Position numbers and translations under genes: made by a program. A stretch of 64,000 nt of DNA, taken from Piliocolobus tephrosceles. Taxonomy: Eukaryota; Chordata; Mammalia; Primates; Cercopithecidae. This document shows positions 21,530 to 34,019 of this stretch, one piece after another. Position 1 is the stretch's first letter. Each line of letters starts with the position of its first letter. The notes beneath the pieces are model-generated. The model saw only the letters and a list, made by a program, of their open reading frames with translations. It was not told the DNA's origin and ran no database searches. The stretch spans positions 17,489,068 through 17,553,067 of the forward strand of contig NC_045447.1 in assembly GCF_002776525.5 (NCBI RefSeq), read 5' to 3'.

Positions 21530-22000
21530 CTAAATTGATACTCTACATCTTTACTACTTCTGAGAATGTTTATGCAAATACAGCTACAAACCTACACAAT
21601 GAGGTTCATATGAAGTTATTCACTTCAGCATTGTTTGTAAAGCCAAAAATGAGAAACAAACTCAAGACATTTTCTATAGGGCATTGGTTAAATAAATATT
21701 AGTACATCTACAGAGCTGAAAAAAAGAAGGACTCTTCCTGTGCACTAGTATATATTATGCAGCGACGAAAGCAGAGTACAGAACAGTATCTGCTGTTCTG
21801 AGTACAGTATAGAATGATATTTATAAGCCACACAGATGTATTACGTAGATGTAGTAACAGATACATTATCTTTATTGAAAAAGTAATAAAAATTTTAAAA
21901 ATGCATAAATAAAAAAGTGCAACTCAGTCAGTAAATGGTAAACATATCTGATATCAAAACACTCTATAAAAGTGTAGGAAAACAAAAGGTGAAAGAGAAA
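21530..22000 (+). mobile_element. L1M 3' fragment (diverged)
   Basis: 'ttcacttcagcattgtttgt' and 'ggttaaataaatattagtac' are L1M 3' words. 22000-22300 is unassigned. Confidence 0.5.
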
Positions 22001-22302
22001 GGAGAGAGAGCAGATACACAGAGAGCTACAGTCCTCCTTCATGTAACTGGTCAAGAAGCCATAGTGGATATTGTAACTCCCCTCATCTACCCATTCAAGT
22101 TTAGGTTGCCTTTGGCTAGCTTATACCAGTTAAGGTTCTTTGCCTGGTGGACTGACTCAAACTTTGACCCCTGAGGAGTCCAATCCCGCTTTGTTTTTTG
22201 GTAACCTTAGTAACTGGGCATTGGAGTATACAGAAGCACCCCATTGTAATCCCTGCTTTATAGCAGTAACCCTAATTTACCTTTGAAAATTAGTACCAGT
22301 CG

Positions 22303-22604
22303 TAGGCCGGGCGCGGTGGCTCAAGCCTGTAATCACAGCACTTTGGGAGGCCGAGACGGGCGGATCACGAGGTCAGGAGATCGAGACCATCCTGGCTAAC
22401 ACGGTGAAACCCCGTCTCTACTAAAAATACAAAAACTAGCCGGGCGAGGTGGCGGGCGCCTGTAGTCCCAGCTGCTCGGGAGGCTGAGGCAGGAGAATGG
22501 CGTAAACCCGGGAGGCGGAGCTTGCAGTGAGCTGAGATCCAGCCACTGCACTCCAGTCCCGGCCACAGAGCGAGAATCCGCCTCAAAAAAAAAAAAAAAA
22601 AAGA
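22303..22604 (+). mobile_element. AluY
   Basis: Near-consensus sense copy with A-tail; target duplication aaaattagtaccagtc / aaaattagtactagtc. The 'ctccagtcccggccacag' portion departs from consensus at the end of the right monomer. Confidence 0.95.
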
Positions 22605-22836
22605 AAAAGAAAAGAAAATTAGTACTAGTCACACCAGCCAATACTAGAAGACTTTCTTCTCTAGCTGTGAACTGAATTTCTGCTTGTTCACAATTCTTTA
22701 CAAAATGTAACAATGGTGCCCAAAAAGTATTCAGTGATTTCATGTATTATATCAATGGCAGAACTATGACAAGCAGAAATGGCAAATCTAAACACAGATT
22801 AAATATCAATTTTGATGATGATAAAATGTTTCTCTG

Positions 22837-23200
22837 GCTGGGCGCGGTGGCTCATGCCTGTAATCCCAGCACTTTGGGAGGCTGAAGTGGGTTGGCTCAC
22901 CTGAGGTCAAGAGTTTGAGACCAGCCTAACCAATATGGTGAAGCCCCATCTCTACTAAAAATACAAAAATTACCCGGGTGTGGTGGCATGCACCTGTAGT
23001 CCCAGCTACTCGGGAGGCTGAGACAGGAGAATTGCTTGAACTTGGGAGGTGGAGGTTTCAGTGAGCCAAGATCATGCCACTGCACCCAAGCCTGGGCAAC
23101 AGAGTAAGACTCTGTCTCACACACACACACACACACACACCACTGCACCCAAGCCTGGGCAACAGAGTGAGACTCTGTCTCACACACACACACACACAAA
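22837..23200 (+). mobile_element. Alu with duplicated tail and two (CA)n runs
   Basis: Sense Alu whose last about 40 bp (cactgcacccaagcctgggc … ctgtctca) is present twice, each copy followed by a CA run (23119-23140 and 23181-23198). Target duplication aaatgtttctc on both sides of the whole unit. Confidence 0.95.
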
Positions 23201-23519
23201 TGTTTCTCCCAGAACTTCCAAATAAAGAAGGCAGATTGAACATAAAAATCCAATTTTAATCTCTCTGAAGCCCCACTAAAGCTGCAGTAAAGGGATTAAA
23301 GAAAAAAAAAAAAACTCACAAACCTACAAATACAGAGAGAAGAAAAGAGACAATAGCAACAAAATTTTGGAGACTGGAAAACAGAAAAATGACTTAGAAT
23401 ACAGTAAGAAAAGCCAAAAACTAAGCTGATATATACCACAGAATCTTCTAAAGGGTCAGGAACCAAGTGAACTTTTGCAAGTGGGGGTGGGGGAGTATTA
23501 AATAAGGATTGGTTGAATG

Positions 23520-24160
23520 CAGTTTTAAAATGAATTCTCCACTCCTTGATTGTGGGCTGTACTTAGTGTCTTGCTTCTAAAGAATAAAGTATGGAAAAAG
23601 AGTAACAAGAGAAACCTTTCAGACACCACCTTAACCAAGTGATCAAGGTTAACATCAGCACTCATAGTCACGTGGATATCATGCACCCCTCATATGATGC
23701 AATGGAAAGGGCAGTTCACCTCTGCGGTATTCTTCCCCCAAACCCATATTCCCAGTCTAATCATGACAAATTCCAATATCAGACAAATCTAAGGGGCATC
23801 CTACAAAATACCTGGCCATTATTCTTCAAAAATCGCCAAGGTCATGAAAGACAAGACCAAAAAAACTGGCACAGATTGGAGACTAAGGAGTCATCATGAC
23901 CAAATACAATGTGATATCTTGAAACAAAAAAAAAAAGACGTCAGCGGAAAAACTGGTGAGATCCTAATAAAGTCTATGGTTTACTTCATAGCATCGTACT
24001 CATGTTAATTTCTTAGTTTCAATAAATGCACCATGATTATGAAAAATGTTAACAATAGTGAAGCTTGATGAAGAGTACACAGGAACTCTCTGTACCATCT
24101 TTGCAACACTTTTATAAATCTAAAATTATTTCAAAATTTAAAAAAATTAATACAAAACTT
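23520..24160 (+). mobile_element. L1M 3' end
   Basis: 'ggggcatcctacaaaatacc', 'aaggtcatgaaagacaagac' and 'ggaactctctgtaccatctt', ending in an A-rich tail at about 24130-24160: the classic L1M 3' terminus. Confidence 0.8.
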
Positions 24161-24272
24161 AAAAGGAGGTAGATCTGTAGTTCCCCTCTCTTACTCATGA
24201 CATTGAGCAACTACCCCTGCAGAAGACTAGAACTGGTGATCTCTGGACTACAGAATGATAGAAAGAGCCGTG

Positions 24273-24585
24273 TGGCTGGACACGGTGGCTCAAACCTGTA
24301 ATCCTAGCACGTTGGGAGTCTGAAGTGAGAGGCTTGCTTAAGCCCAGGAGTTTGATACCAGCCTGAGCAACATAATGAAACCCTGTCTCTACAAATAATT
24401 TTAAAAGAAATTAGCCAGGTATGGTAGCATGCACTGGTGGTCCCAGCTACTCAGGAGGCTGAGGCAGAAGAGTCACCTGAGCCCAGGAGGTTGAGGGTGC
24501 GGTGAGCCTTGATCACACCACCGCACTCCAGCCTGGGTGATAGAATGAGATCCTGTCTCAATAAAAAGGAAAAAGAAAAAGTAAA
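24273..24585 (+). mobile_element. Alu (AluJ-like)
   Basis: Sense, diverged copy with an (A4G)n-type tail. Confidence 0.9.
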
Positions 24586-24895
24586 AGCAACAGCTGTGGG
24601 AATGATTACTCTACTGTAAAATAGAAGCATGATCTGAACATGTGCATACTTAATGCTAAGACTCAATGCCAACCTTAGAACTGGGCGCCTAGGCCCCACA
24701 CATTACAAGGCCCTATGTATCATCGAGAGAAGGCTGTCAACTTATGAGAAAACAGACTGGTATATGTCACCACAATCCAGCACTCAGAGCTGCCCCAGTG
24801 CAATCTATAACCTCAAGTATTCCCTTTTGTGACACTAACTTCATTTAGGCTCCAAGTAAATGTTTCTCCACAGCTCTTGCTCAAAATAAAAGGTG

Positions 24896-25212
24896 ACTGT
24901 GTGGGCACAGTGGCTCATGCCTATAATCCCAGTACTTTGAGAGGCCAAGGCAGTTGGATCTCTTGAGGTCAGGAGTTCGAGACCAGCCTGAACAACATGG
25001 TGAAACCCAGCCTCTACTAAAAATACAAAAATTAGCTGGGTGTGGTGGCGCATGCCTATAATCCCAGCTACTCAGGAGGCTGAGGCGTGAGAATCGCTTG
25101 AACCTGGGAGGCAGAGGTTACAGTGAGCCAAGATTGTACCACTGCACTCCAGCCTGGGCAACAGAGTGAGACTCCATCTCAAAAAACAAACAAACAAACA
25201 AAAAAAAAAAAC
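24896..25212 (+). mobile_element. Alu (AluS-like)
   Basis: Sense copy with an (AAAC)n-A tail; flanking 'aaggtgact' / 'cggtgact' is a probable target duplication. Confidence 0.9.
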
Positions 25213-25768
25213 GGTGACTACCTTGGCATGCTATCTAGGTGTGTGGGTTGTACCTCTGCTGTCAGAGACAAACTGTGCTTTGGATAACAGAGAAAATTTG
25301 GACAAAAGTAGAAACACTTTGGTAAGAGAAAATACAAATAAATTAGTTTGACAAATCCTTCCTCTCTGAGAGCATGAATGAAATAGATACCTTACCAATG
25401 TCTCAGAGTGTCAGATGTCCCTTTTTTTTGGCTTTTTTTCAGGTTTCACTTGGAATATCCAGTGATAATCACTAATTGGTATATTATTCAGCACTGTTAT
25501 ACATGGTAGCTAAGAAACAGTCTGTAATATTAAATAATTAGTATTATACTTTAAAGAAATTTTTTTAAATTTTTTGTAGAGACAGGGTCTTGCTCTGTCA
25601 TCCAGGCTGGAATGTAGCAGCAATGATTATATCTCACTGTAACTTCAAATTCCTGGGCTGAAGAGCTCTTCCAACCTCAGCCTCCTGACTAGCTGGAACT
25701 ATAGGAGTGAGCCACCATGTTTGGCTAGTACTTTTTTTTCTTAAGTCTGCATCGCACTATGTTGCCAG

Positions 25769-26711
25769 TGTCAGAGGCGTTTAAGCCAGAGTGACTCCAT
25801 CTTGAATAGGGGCTGGGAGCTACTGGGCTGCATTCCCAGGAGGTTAAGGCATTCTTAGTCACAGGATTAGACAGGAGGTCAGCACAAGATACAGGTCATA
25901 AAGACCTTGCCAGTGAAGTAGGTTGTGGTACAGAAGCTGGCCAAAACCAAGATGGCAACAAGAGTGACCTCTGGTCATCCTCAATACTCATTATACACTA
26001 ATTAATGAGTGTCTTAGCATTAGCATGCTAACAGACCCTCCCACCAGCACCATGACAGTTTACAAAAGCCATGGCAACATCAGGAAGTTACCCTATATGG
26101 TCCAAAAGGGGACTGGTTGGGCACAGTGGCTCACATCTGTAATCCCAGCACTTTGGGAGGCTGAGGTGCGCAGATCACGAGGTCAGTAATTCAAGACAAG
26201 CCTAGCCAATATGGTGAAACCCTGTCTCTACTAAAAATACAAAAACTAGCTGGGCGTAGTGGCACATGCCTATAGTCCTAGCTACTTGGGAGGCTGAGGC
26301 AGGAGAATCGCTTGAACCTGGCAGGCGGAGGTTGCAGTGAACCAAGATCATGGCCCTGCACTCCAGCCTGGGTGACAGAGAGAGACTCTGTCTCGAAAAT
26401 AAAAATATAAATATATACATACATACATACATAAAGGGGGAAGAACCCTCACTTCCAGGAATTGCCTCCCTTTCCTGGATAATTCATGAATGATCCACCC
26501 CTTGTTTAGCATATAATCAAGAATTAACCATAAAAATGGCCAACCAGCAGCTCAGGCTGTTGCTCTGCCTATGAAAGTAACCATCCTTTTATTCCTTTAC
26601 TTTTGTAAAACTTGCTTTCACTTTACTCTATGGACTTGCCCTGAATTCTCTCTCGTGCAAGATCCAAGAACCCTCTCTTGGGTCCTGGATCAGGAACCCT
26701 TTCCGGTAACA
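25769..26711 (+). mobile_element. ERV1-type solo LTR with 4-bp target duplication
   Basis: Starts TGTCAGAGGCG and ends CCGGTAACA, flanked by CCAG on both sides, a 4-bp duplication as ERV1 integrases make. It has no internal region, so it is a solo LTR, and itself contains an AluS at 26112-26432. U3/R words include gactccatcttgaataggg and ctttcactttactctatgg. Family not named with certainty. Confidence 0.85.
26112..26432 (+). mobile_element. AluS inside the solo LTR
   Basis: Sense Alu with a (TACA)n-modified tail (26403-26432); target words aaaagggg / aaaggggg. Confidence 0.9.
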
Positions 26712-27089
26712 CCAGAATTGATATTGAACTCCTGGCTTCAAATGATTCCCCCTCCTTGGCCCCTCAAAGTACTGGGATTAGAGGCATGAGCCAACCATGA
26801 CCAGCTCATATTACTTACTCTTGAATCTATGTGTGTATATGTCTAGATGTAATAAGTAGGAAGTAAGTTATTCTCTTTAGCATAGTGAGTTTGGGGGTCC
26901 CAGTTTTATAACTGACATTTGGGTGTTAATTCTAGAGTCATAATTAGTTTTATTTTTATAAGATGTTTACCAGTATTTAATTAAATTTTCAAAACAAATT
27001 AGAAATTCCAGCTCTAAATATTTTATTTATATTTTTATATTCATTTATTATAATTAGTTATAAACCAAAAATAAAATTCTAAACCCCCA

Positions 27090-27928
27090 GTTAGCTGATT
27101 GACCCTTCCCTCGGCCTAGGCCATTCCAAAATTAACCTGAAAACCCAGTTCAGGCCATGATGAGAAGTAGGGGTCAGACATGCCTCATTATACCCTCCTT
27201 GCTTTGGAATTCAGGTACAGCTGATCAGCATTAACACTAAAACAGAGATCTTAAGACTAACAAAACAGATTTTTTGTAGCAATAGGACATAAAATTCCAG
27301 CCTGATTCTAGTATAGCATCACATAATGGATAGCAGACCCTGAAACAAATCGAAGTATTTTACCCCAAAATGTATTTATTTGACATATTTTGAAATGGCC
27401 CTGCAAAGCTGTCTTTTGTGGGGAAAATCTGCATTCTATAGAGAATTCCCATTCCTTTCCAGGTCTTTTTCCTGATCCAGGAGAAAATTAACTAAGAGTG
27501 TAGCACCTTTTCGGGTCTGATAAGAGCTCCGAAGCCTGCTACCTGGAGGCTTCATCTGCATGATAAAACCTTGGTCTTCACAACCCCTTATTTTAACCTA
27601 GACATTCCTTTCTATTGATTCTAGGTCTTTAGATAATAACTCTTTCGATCAATTGCCAGTCAGAAAATCTTATGACCTGGAAGTTCCCTCCTTCCCCTCC
27701 TCATCTTGAGTTGTCCCACCTTTCCAAACCAAACCAATATATATCTCACATGTAATAATTGATGTTGTATGTCTCCATAAAACCTATAAAATCAAGCTGT
27801 AACTTAACCACCTTGGGCACATGTTCTTAGGACCTCTTGAGACTGTGCCTCAGGCCATGGTTACCCATATTTGTTTCAGAATAAATCTCTTCAAATAATT
27901 TACAAAGTTTGGTGCTTTTCACTGACAC
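27090..27928 (+). mobile_element. ERV1-type LTR (unassigned MER family)
   Basis: Ends 'ttcactgacaca' with an AATAAA polyadenylation signal at about 27881-27886. Its 3' half (accttgggcacatgttc, cctataaaatcaagctg) matches the antisense LTR at 7015-7775; its 5' 130 bp (agacatgcctcattatacc) matches the start of the LTR at 42650. The left boundary is uncertain. Confidence 0.7.
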
Positions 27929-28470
27929 ATATAAGAATGATCATTGATCATTTTAAAATGATCCAACGACTGCATATGGAGCACAAAACTAACTGATTAA
28001 CTTCACTAGGGGGAAAGAAAATAGCCTACACAACCGAACACTTTTATTAATTCCTGTATTTCCACTCTGTAAAAACATGGTAACTTTTATATTTTTTTAA
28101 AAGCTAAGTACCACTATAACTGAATTCTAATCACTTCCTTGAATACTAAGCATAATTTAATTATATTACTGTTTGAGGAAATGTGTATAAAATTATCCCT
28201 TAATTGTATGAAATGCAGATTATAACATATGCAGTTTTCCAGATTTAGTGTATAGTTTGTCTTTTAATTTTCCTTTCAGTCTATGTACATTTAGCCAATA
28301 AATAATAAAAATAGAACCATAGCAATAGCTGTCAATTTCTTTTCTTCCAATTAAGAAACAATTTTTATTTCTCTACCAAGAAATCACTGTTTACAAGAAA
28401 CATGAGATAACAAGAAAGTTACTTCATTTTATCTTTCCAAAAAAAACTGTAAGTGAAAGGGAAAAAGCAA
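27929..28470. other. Non-genic AT-rich DNA
   Basis: No gene, RNA or named repeat recognised. Confidence 0.5.
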
Positions 28471-28779
28471 TCATTCTTTTTTTTGAGACAGAGTCTCGCT
28501 CTGTCACCCAGGCTAGAGTGCAGTGGTGCAATCTAGGCTCACAGTAACCTCAGCCTCCCACATTCAAGTGACTCTCATGCCTCAGCCTCCCAAGTAGTGG
28601 GGATTGCAGGTGTGCACCACCACATCCAGCAAATTTATATATATATATATTTTTTTTAGTAGAGATGGGATTTCACCAGGTTGGCCAGGCTGGTCTCAAA
28701 CTCCTAGCTTCAAGCGATCCACCCCCCTTGGCCTCCCAAAGTGCTGAGATTACAGGTGTGAGCCACCACACCCAGCTGG
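28471..28779 (-). mobile_element. Alu (AluS)
   Basis: Antisense copy; target duplication gcaatcatt on both sides; a (TA)n expansion at 28636-28650 in the linker. Confidence 0.9.
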
Positions 28780-29247
28780 CAATCATTATTTCTTTAATTC
28801 CCAAATATGGTTTGACTAATTTTTAGTAACCACAACCCCTACATTCAGTATAGATTAAAAGAATTCTTATTTCTAGATCATTTTAACTTTTCAGGAGCTA
28901 TTAATTTTATCAAGAATAAACATTTAATTTATATTTTGTTAAATCTCAGTGTTTACCATAAAAAACATCACACGGCACTGAGAAGCACAAAAGAAGACTT
29001 GAACAAATAAAAAGATATATCATGTTTTTCGCCCTTCAACCATTCATGCAATGCTGACTTTCAACAAAGATCAGCTTATTTAAGCCTGTCATTAAATATC
29101 CAGAGATTCTCTGGTTTCCTCAACTAGTTAACTAATATATTTGAAATTTCTCTTTCAGTCTGAGCCACCTGCCATCTTTTCTCTGCTTTTCAAACTCTAT
29201 CCATCACTTTCACCTATGTGTTTCCTTTACCTAGACAGGACCTTTTT
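28780..29247. other. Non-genic AT-rich DNA
   Basis: No feature recognised; no CpG enrichment. Confidence 0.5.
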
Positions 29248-29486
29248 GGGCCGGGTGCAGTGGCTCACGCTTATAATCCCAGCACTTTGGGAGGCCAAAG
29301 CAGGTGGATCACGAGGTCAGGAGTTCAAGACCTGCCTGATCAAGATGGTGAAACTCCGTCTCTACTAAAAATACAAAAATTAGCCAGGCGTGATGGCAGG
29401 CACCTGTAATCCTGGCTACTCGGGAGGCTGAGGCAGAGAATTGCTTGAACCCAGGAAGCGGAGGTTGGAGTGAGCCAAGATCATGC
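29248..29486 (+). mobile_element. Alu lacking its 3' end
   Basis: Sense copy begins normally (ggccgggtgcagtggctc) but stops at 'ccaagatcatgctgcc' with no A-tail, so a later deletion removed the 3' end and one flank. Confidence 0.9.
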
Positions 29487-30570
29487 TGCCAAGTCTTTCT
29501 GTCCTCAGTGATAAGCCACTGTAATTTCTACACTATTTTTCACTGTGGCTACCTTGCTCTAGCATTCTGAGGGTTGGGCTGTAGAAAAATATGCACAAGC
29601 CTCTGCTATGCTCAGCTCATCTGTTCACTACAATGTAGGTCAACTATCCTTAAACCAAACATAGGTTCCCGAAAACTCTTTCTAAATTAAAATAATGAAG
29701 CATTTATGATGTCTTTTTTGGAAAATTTACTTCATTTCCAATTGATAAAGGGAAGTTCTCTTTTAATAGATGAATGTAGATAATAAATGTAGAAGAAATG
29801 ATACATCAGAAAAATCACCATTTGCCAATGCCCACTCCTCAATGAAATAATTGATTCAGGTAATGATCATCAGTGGCTATAAAAATTAGCAAATAAAGCA
29901 AATATAGCAAAATGATAGCACCTATTGAATCTAAATGGTGGGCAAATTCTTTCAACCTTCTGTATGATTAAAAATTTTTCAATTAAATGTTGGGGAAAAA
30001 AGTCTCTCAATTTAAGATGAAGTTTCTCCCAGAAGGATCCATGTTCCCTTATAAAAAGGGAACCCTGATGACTGACCCACCAGTCACCTAGGCATGCCCA
30101 GATATATCTCCCAATGCGAACTTCTAAGGTAAGTACAGCTTAAGTCTGAGCTGAGAACCCTGCCACATTTGAGTCGTAATTTCTGCCTTGTCCCTTCCTC
30201 TTTCTGATCCTTTCAGCTCGGTTTCCTCCCATCTGTCTTCAGCAAGATCCTTGAAAACACGTATCAGTTTACTACTGCATAAACACAACAGAGTGCAAGT
30301 CAGCACCATCCCAGGAGCTTTTTCAAAATGTACACGCCCACAGCCTGACTCTCAGATATTTCAATTCATTAAGTCTTGGGTGGGGCCTGGGCACATCATT
30401 TTGGAAAGTGTATCCAGATAACTCCGATGGACCTCTCTGAAAGAGAACCATTTCTATGAAGTTATCTTTAGGTGTTTACCAGATGAATCTATACACACAA
30501 GAAATTTAGAAATCAAAAAGAGAAATATCAAATTAAGAAACTCAAAAAGTTCAATTTGCTGTGGTAGTTT
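29487..30570. other. Repeat-poor non-genic block
   Basis: About 1.1 kb without a repeat I recognise. The words 'cttgggtggggcctgggcac' and 'ctccgatggacctct' hint at an old MER-type DNA transposon near 30300-30440, but this is weak. Confidence 0.35.
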
Positions 30571-30870
30571 TTTGTTTGTTTGTTTGTTTGAGACAGAGTC
30601 TCACTCTGTCGCCCAGGCTGGAGCACAGTGGCACAATCTTGGCTCACTGCAAGCTCTGCCTCCCGGGTTCACGCCATTCTCCTGCCTCAGCCTCCCAAGT
30701 AGCTGGAACTACAGGCGCCCATGACTACACCCAGCTAAATTTTTGTATTTTTAGTAGAAATGGGGTTTTGCCATGTTAGCCAGGATGGTCTCAATCTCCT
30801 GACCTCATGATTCGTCCGCCTTGGCCTCCCAAAGTGCTGGGATTACAGGTGTGAGCCACCGCACCCAGCC
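30571..30870 (-). mobile_element. Alu (AluS/Y)
   Basis: Antisense copy with a (GTTT)n head; target duplication gctgtggta on both sides. Confidence 0.9.
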
Positions 30871-31439
30871 GCTGTGGTAATTAATGCTGCTCACTTATGT
30901 CTAATTCTCCTCTCTTTCCTAAAGCCCTTGAAGTTAGACCCGGTCATGCTACTGACTTTGACCAATGAAATTATAATTAGCAGTGGCACATATCACTTCT
31001 TAGAAGAAATATTTAAGAACCAGTGCAGAAGTCACCATATCCCTTTTTTTTCTGCCTTGGCCATGATAAAACGTATGGCAAATGGAGCATCCATCAGCAT
31101 AGATTTCTGGGTGACTATAATGAAAAAAGTCTCCCAGTCAAGTCACATAGGACATAAAATGGAAATGAGAAATAAACTTTTTTGTGATAAACTAAAGATA
31201 TATAAAAGTTGTTCATTAATGCAGCAAAACCTAACCTATCCTGACTGATAAACAGGCAAATCTGTCTTTTCACAGAGGTAAAGCCACTTACGAGAATCAG
31301 TCCTCTCTTCATCAACAACTAAAAATTTACACAGAGTTGAATAAAGGAAAAGAAGGGAACTTCAGGGTCAGGGAGACTTAAGTTTAAATCCATGTTGCCA
31401 CCTATTTGTAATAATAAAAAGAATATACAATGACCGTGT
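30871..31439. other. Unassigned non-genic stretch
   Basis: Contains 124 open codons from 30874 with no recognisable domain and no splice or promoter context. 'accaatgaaattataatta…ggcacatatcactt' suggests an old MER/Charlie-like fragment. Confidence 0.35.
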
Positions 31440-31684
31440 AATATGCAATTACTTTTAATAACCACTAACATTTATGAAGAACTCACTCTGTACCAGCCAC
31501 TGTGCTGAGCACTTTACATGAATTATTTCACTTAGTCTTTCATTTTACAGATGAGAAAAATGATATTAAAGAAGTTAGATAACTTGCCCAAGGTCACAGA
31601 TTTAGGAAATGGTGGAACAAGAATACTAATACAGGCAATTAGGCTGCAAAGACTGTGCACTTAACCATTACTCTATATTGCCTT
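31440..31684 (-). mobile_element. MIR (antisense)
   Basis: Typical MIR reverse-complement order: 'ccactgtgctgagcacttta', 'cattttacagatgagaaaa', 'cttgcccaaggtcacag', then 'aaccattactctatattgcc'. Confidence 0.85.
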
Positions 31685-31800
31685 CCTGTGTGACTTGGAC
31701 CAAATTAGTTGATCTCTTTGAACCTCAGTTCCCTCAGTTTAGAAGAGGGCTGAGAACTATCATGCAGACTTTTTGCAAAGACTACAGGAGATAATTATAT
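31685..31800 (+). mobile_element. MIR (sense)
   Basis: 'tgtgtgacttggaccaa' and 'gaacctcagttccctcag' are sense MIR core words, directly adjoining the antisense MIR. Confidence 0.7.
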
Positions 31801-32112
31801 AAAGCTATTAATATGATTACTGGCCTCTTGTAGACTAGGTAGTCTATTATTTTATAGACATGGTAGCTATTATTTTATAGTAGCTAATATTTCACTCATT
31901 TACCTCTTCTCTGTAAATGGAGAATAGTCAATATAAAGAAAGGTAAAAGATGAATGTAACTTTAAAGGTAACCTGTCATGGTCTATGGGAATTTAGTACT
32001 GTAAAATGATAGGTAACACAAATACAATAATCAAACCTTACATTACAATGCTTGCATTACTTAATGGCCAGTAGTGAACTGACCATTGCTGATTTCTCAA
32101 AACAGGCTTTTT

Positions 32113-32425
32113 TGTTTGTTTGTTTTAGTTTTTTTTTTTTTAATTGGAGTCTCATTCTGTCGCCCAGGCTGGAGTGCAGTGGCATGCTCTCAGCTCCCTT
32201 TGTAACTTCTGCCTCCCGAGTTCAAGGGATTCTCCTGCCTCAGCCTTCCCAGTAGCTGGGATTACAGGCACATGCCACCATGCCTGGCTAATTTTTCGTA
32301 TGTTTAGTAGAGATGAGGTTTCACCATGTTGGCCAGGCTGGTCTCCAACTCCTCGCCTCAAGTGATCCACCCACATCGGCCTCCCACAATGCTGGGATTA
32401 CAGGCATGAGCCACCACGCCCAGCC
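32113..32425 (-). mobile_element. Alu (AluS)
   Basis: Antisense copy with a (GTTT)n/T head; target words aaaacaggcttttt / aaaataggttttta. Confidence 0.9.
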
Positions 32426-32448
32426 AAAATAGGTTTTTAAAATAAAGT

Positions 32449-32740
32449 TGGCTGGGCGTGGTGGCTCACGCTTGTAATCCCAGCACTTTGGGAGGCCAGA
32501 GTGGGTGGATCACCTGAGGTCGGGAGTTCGAGACCAGCCTAACCAACATGGAGAAACCCTGTCTCTATTAAAAAATACAAAATTAGCTGGTTGTGGTGGT
32601 GCACGCCTGTAATCCCAGCTACTCAGAAGGCTGAGGCAGGAGAATTGCTTGAACCCAGGAGGCAGAGGTTGCAGTGAGCTGAGATCATGCCATTGCACTC
32701 TAGCCTTGGCAACAAGAGCAAAACTCAAATAAATAAATAA
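32449..32740 (+). mobile_element. Alu (AluS)
   Basis: Sense copy; target duplication ataaagtt on both sides. Its tail has grown into the tetranucleotide repeat. Confidence 0.9.
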
Positions 32741-32744
32741 ATAA

Positions 32745-32795
<51 letters not shown>
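32728..32795. repeat. (AAAT)n-(AGAT)n microsatellite
   Basis: About 5 AAAT units followed by about 13 AGAT/GATA units at the Alu tail; likely polymorphic. Confidence 0.95.
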
Positions 32796-32796
<1 letters not shown>

Positions 32797-33722
32797 AGTT
32801 ACAGTGTACAAACAAATAGCACTCGTAAAACACCCAGTGATACAGTAACTGGACCCAGTAGCTCCACAGCTATTATGTCTGAAGACCCAAGAAAAAATAT
32901 TTCAAGGGTAGTAGGAGGATATTTTATGGTCAGCTAGTCCCAAATGACATTCTGGGATCAACTCATTAAATATGAAGCTATTTATTATGTATCTTTTATT
33001 TGTTTAACTTCCTCCTTTCTTTTGCTTCCTAATGGCATGTATGTTTACAAGAAGCTTTTTTGTCTGGCAGGATCATCAGTGTTATATTCTAAATCTAGTT
33101 TAAAAAATCAATTTAAAGTCATGTAAAAAGGATGCCTGATGTGAATTCATTCAAGAGTGAAACAGATTGACGTCTGGGTGGCTTACTGATAGCATGCTTT
33201 TTTAAAAAGTCAACTTTATTTTTTAGAGCAGTTTTAAGTTCACAGTGAAACAGAGCAGAAAGTACAGAGAATTTCTATATGACCTTTGCTCCCTCTCTCA
33301 CACACACACACACAGCCCCTCCACAATTAACACCTCTTACTTTTGTTACAATCAAATAACCTATATTGACATTTTATTATCATCCAAAGTCCATAGTTCA
33401 CTTTAGAGTTCATTTTTGGTATCATATATTCTACGGGTTTTGACAAACATATAAGGACATTCATTCACCACTATAGTACCATATAGAATAGTTTCACTGC
33501 CCTAAAAATTCCCTACATTCTTCACATTTTTTCCTCCCTCCCTCTAATCTCTCACAACCATTGACCTTTCTACTGGCTCCATAGTTTTGTCTTTTCCAGA
33601 ATGTCATATGGTTGAAGTCATATAGCTATTTCAGATTGGCTCACTTCACTTAGCAATGTGCATTCAAGGTTTCTCTATGTTTTTTCATAGCTTGATGGCT
33701 TCTTTTTCTTTCTCTCTCTCTC

Positions 33723-34019
33723 TTTTTTTTTTTTTTAGAGACAGGGTCTCACTCTGTTGCCGAGGCTGGAACGCAGTGGCACAAATATGGCTCATTGCAG
33801 CCTCTCCTTTCCGGGCTCAAGCAATCCTCCTGTCTCAGTCCCCCAAGCAGCTGGGACTATAGGCATGTGCCACTACGTTTGGCTAATTTTTGTATTTTTT
33901 TGTAGAGACAGGCTTTCGCCATGTTGGCCAGGGTGGTGTCAAACTCTTGGGCACAAGTGATCCATCCACCTCGGCCTCCCAAACTGCTGGGATTATAGGT
34001 GTAAGCCACCACACCCGGC
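33723..34019 (-). mobile_element. Alu in the antisense L1
   Basis: Antisense copy; target words atagctt / atagctt flank it. Confidence 0.9.

Larger units (their letters stand above)
25560..26812 (-). mobile_element. Old Alu (AluJ-like) split by an ERV1 solo LTR
   Basis: Antisense Alu present as 25560-25768 and 26712-26812. The two halves join at 'atgttgccag' / 'ccag…gaactcctggcttc' once the LTR between them is removed. Confidence 0.85.

Noticed and set aside
30874..31248. 124-codon frame
   Set aside because: Begins right after an Alu, with no recognisable domain and no flanking gene signals; probably chance in an old repeat.
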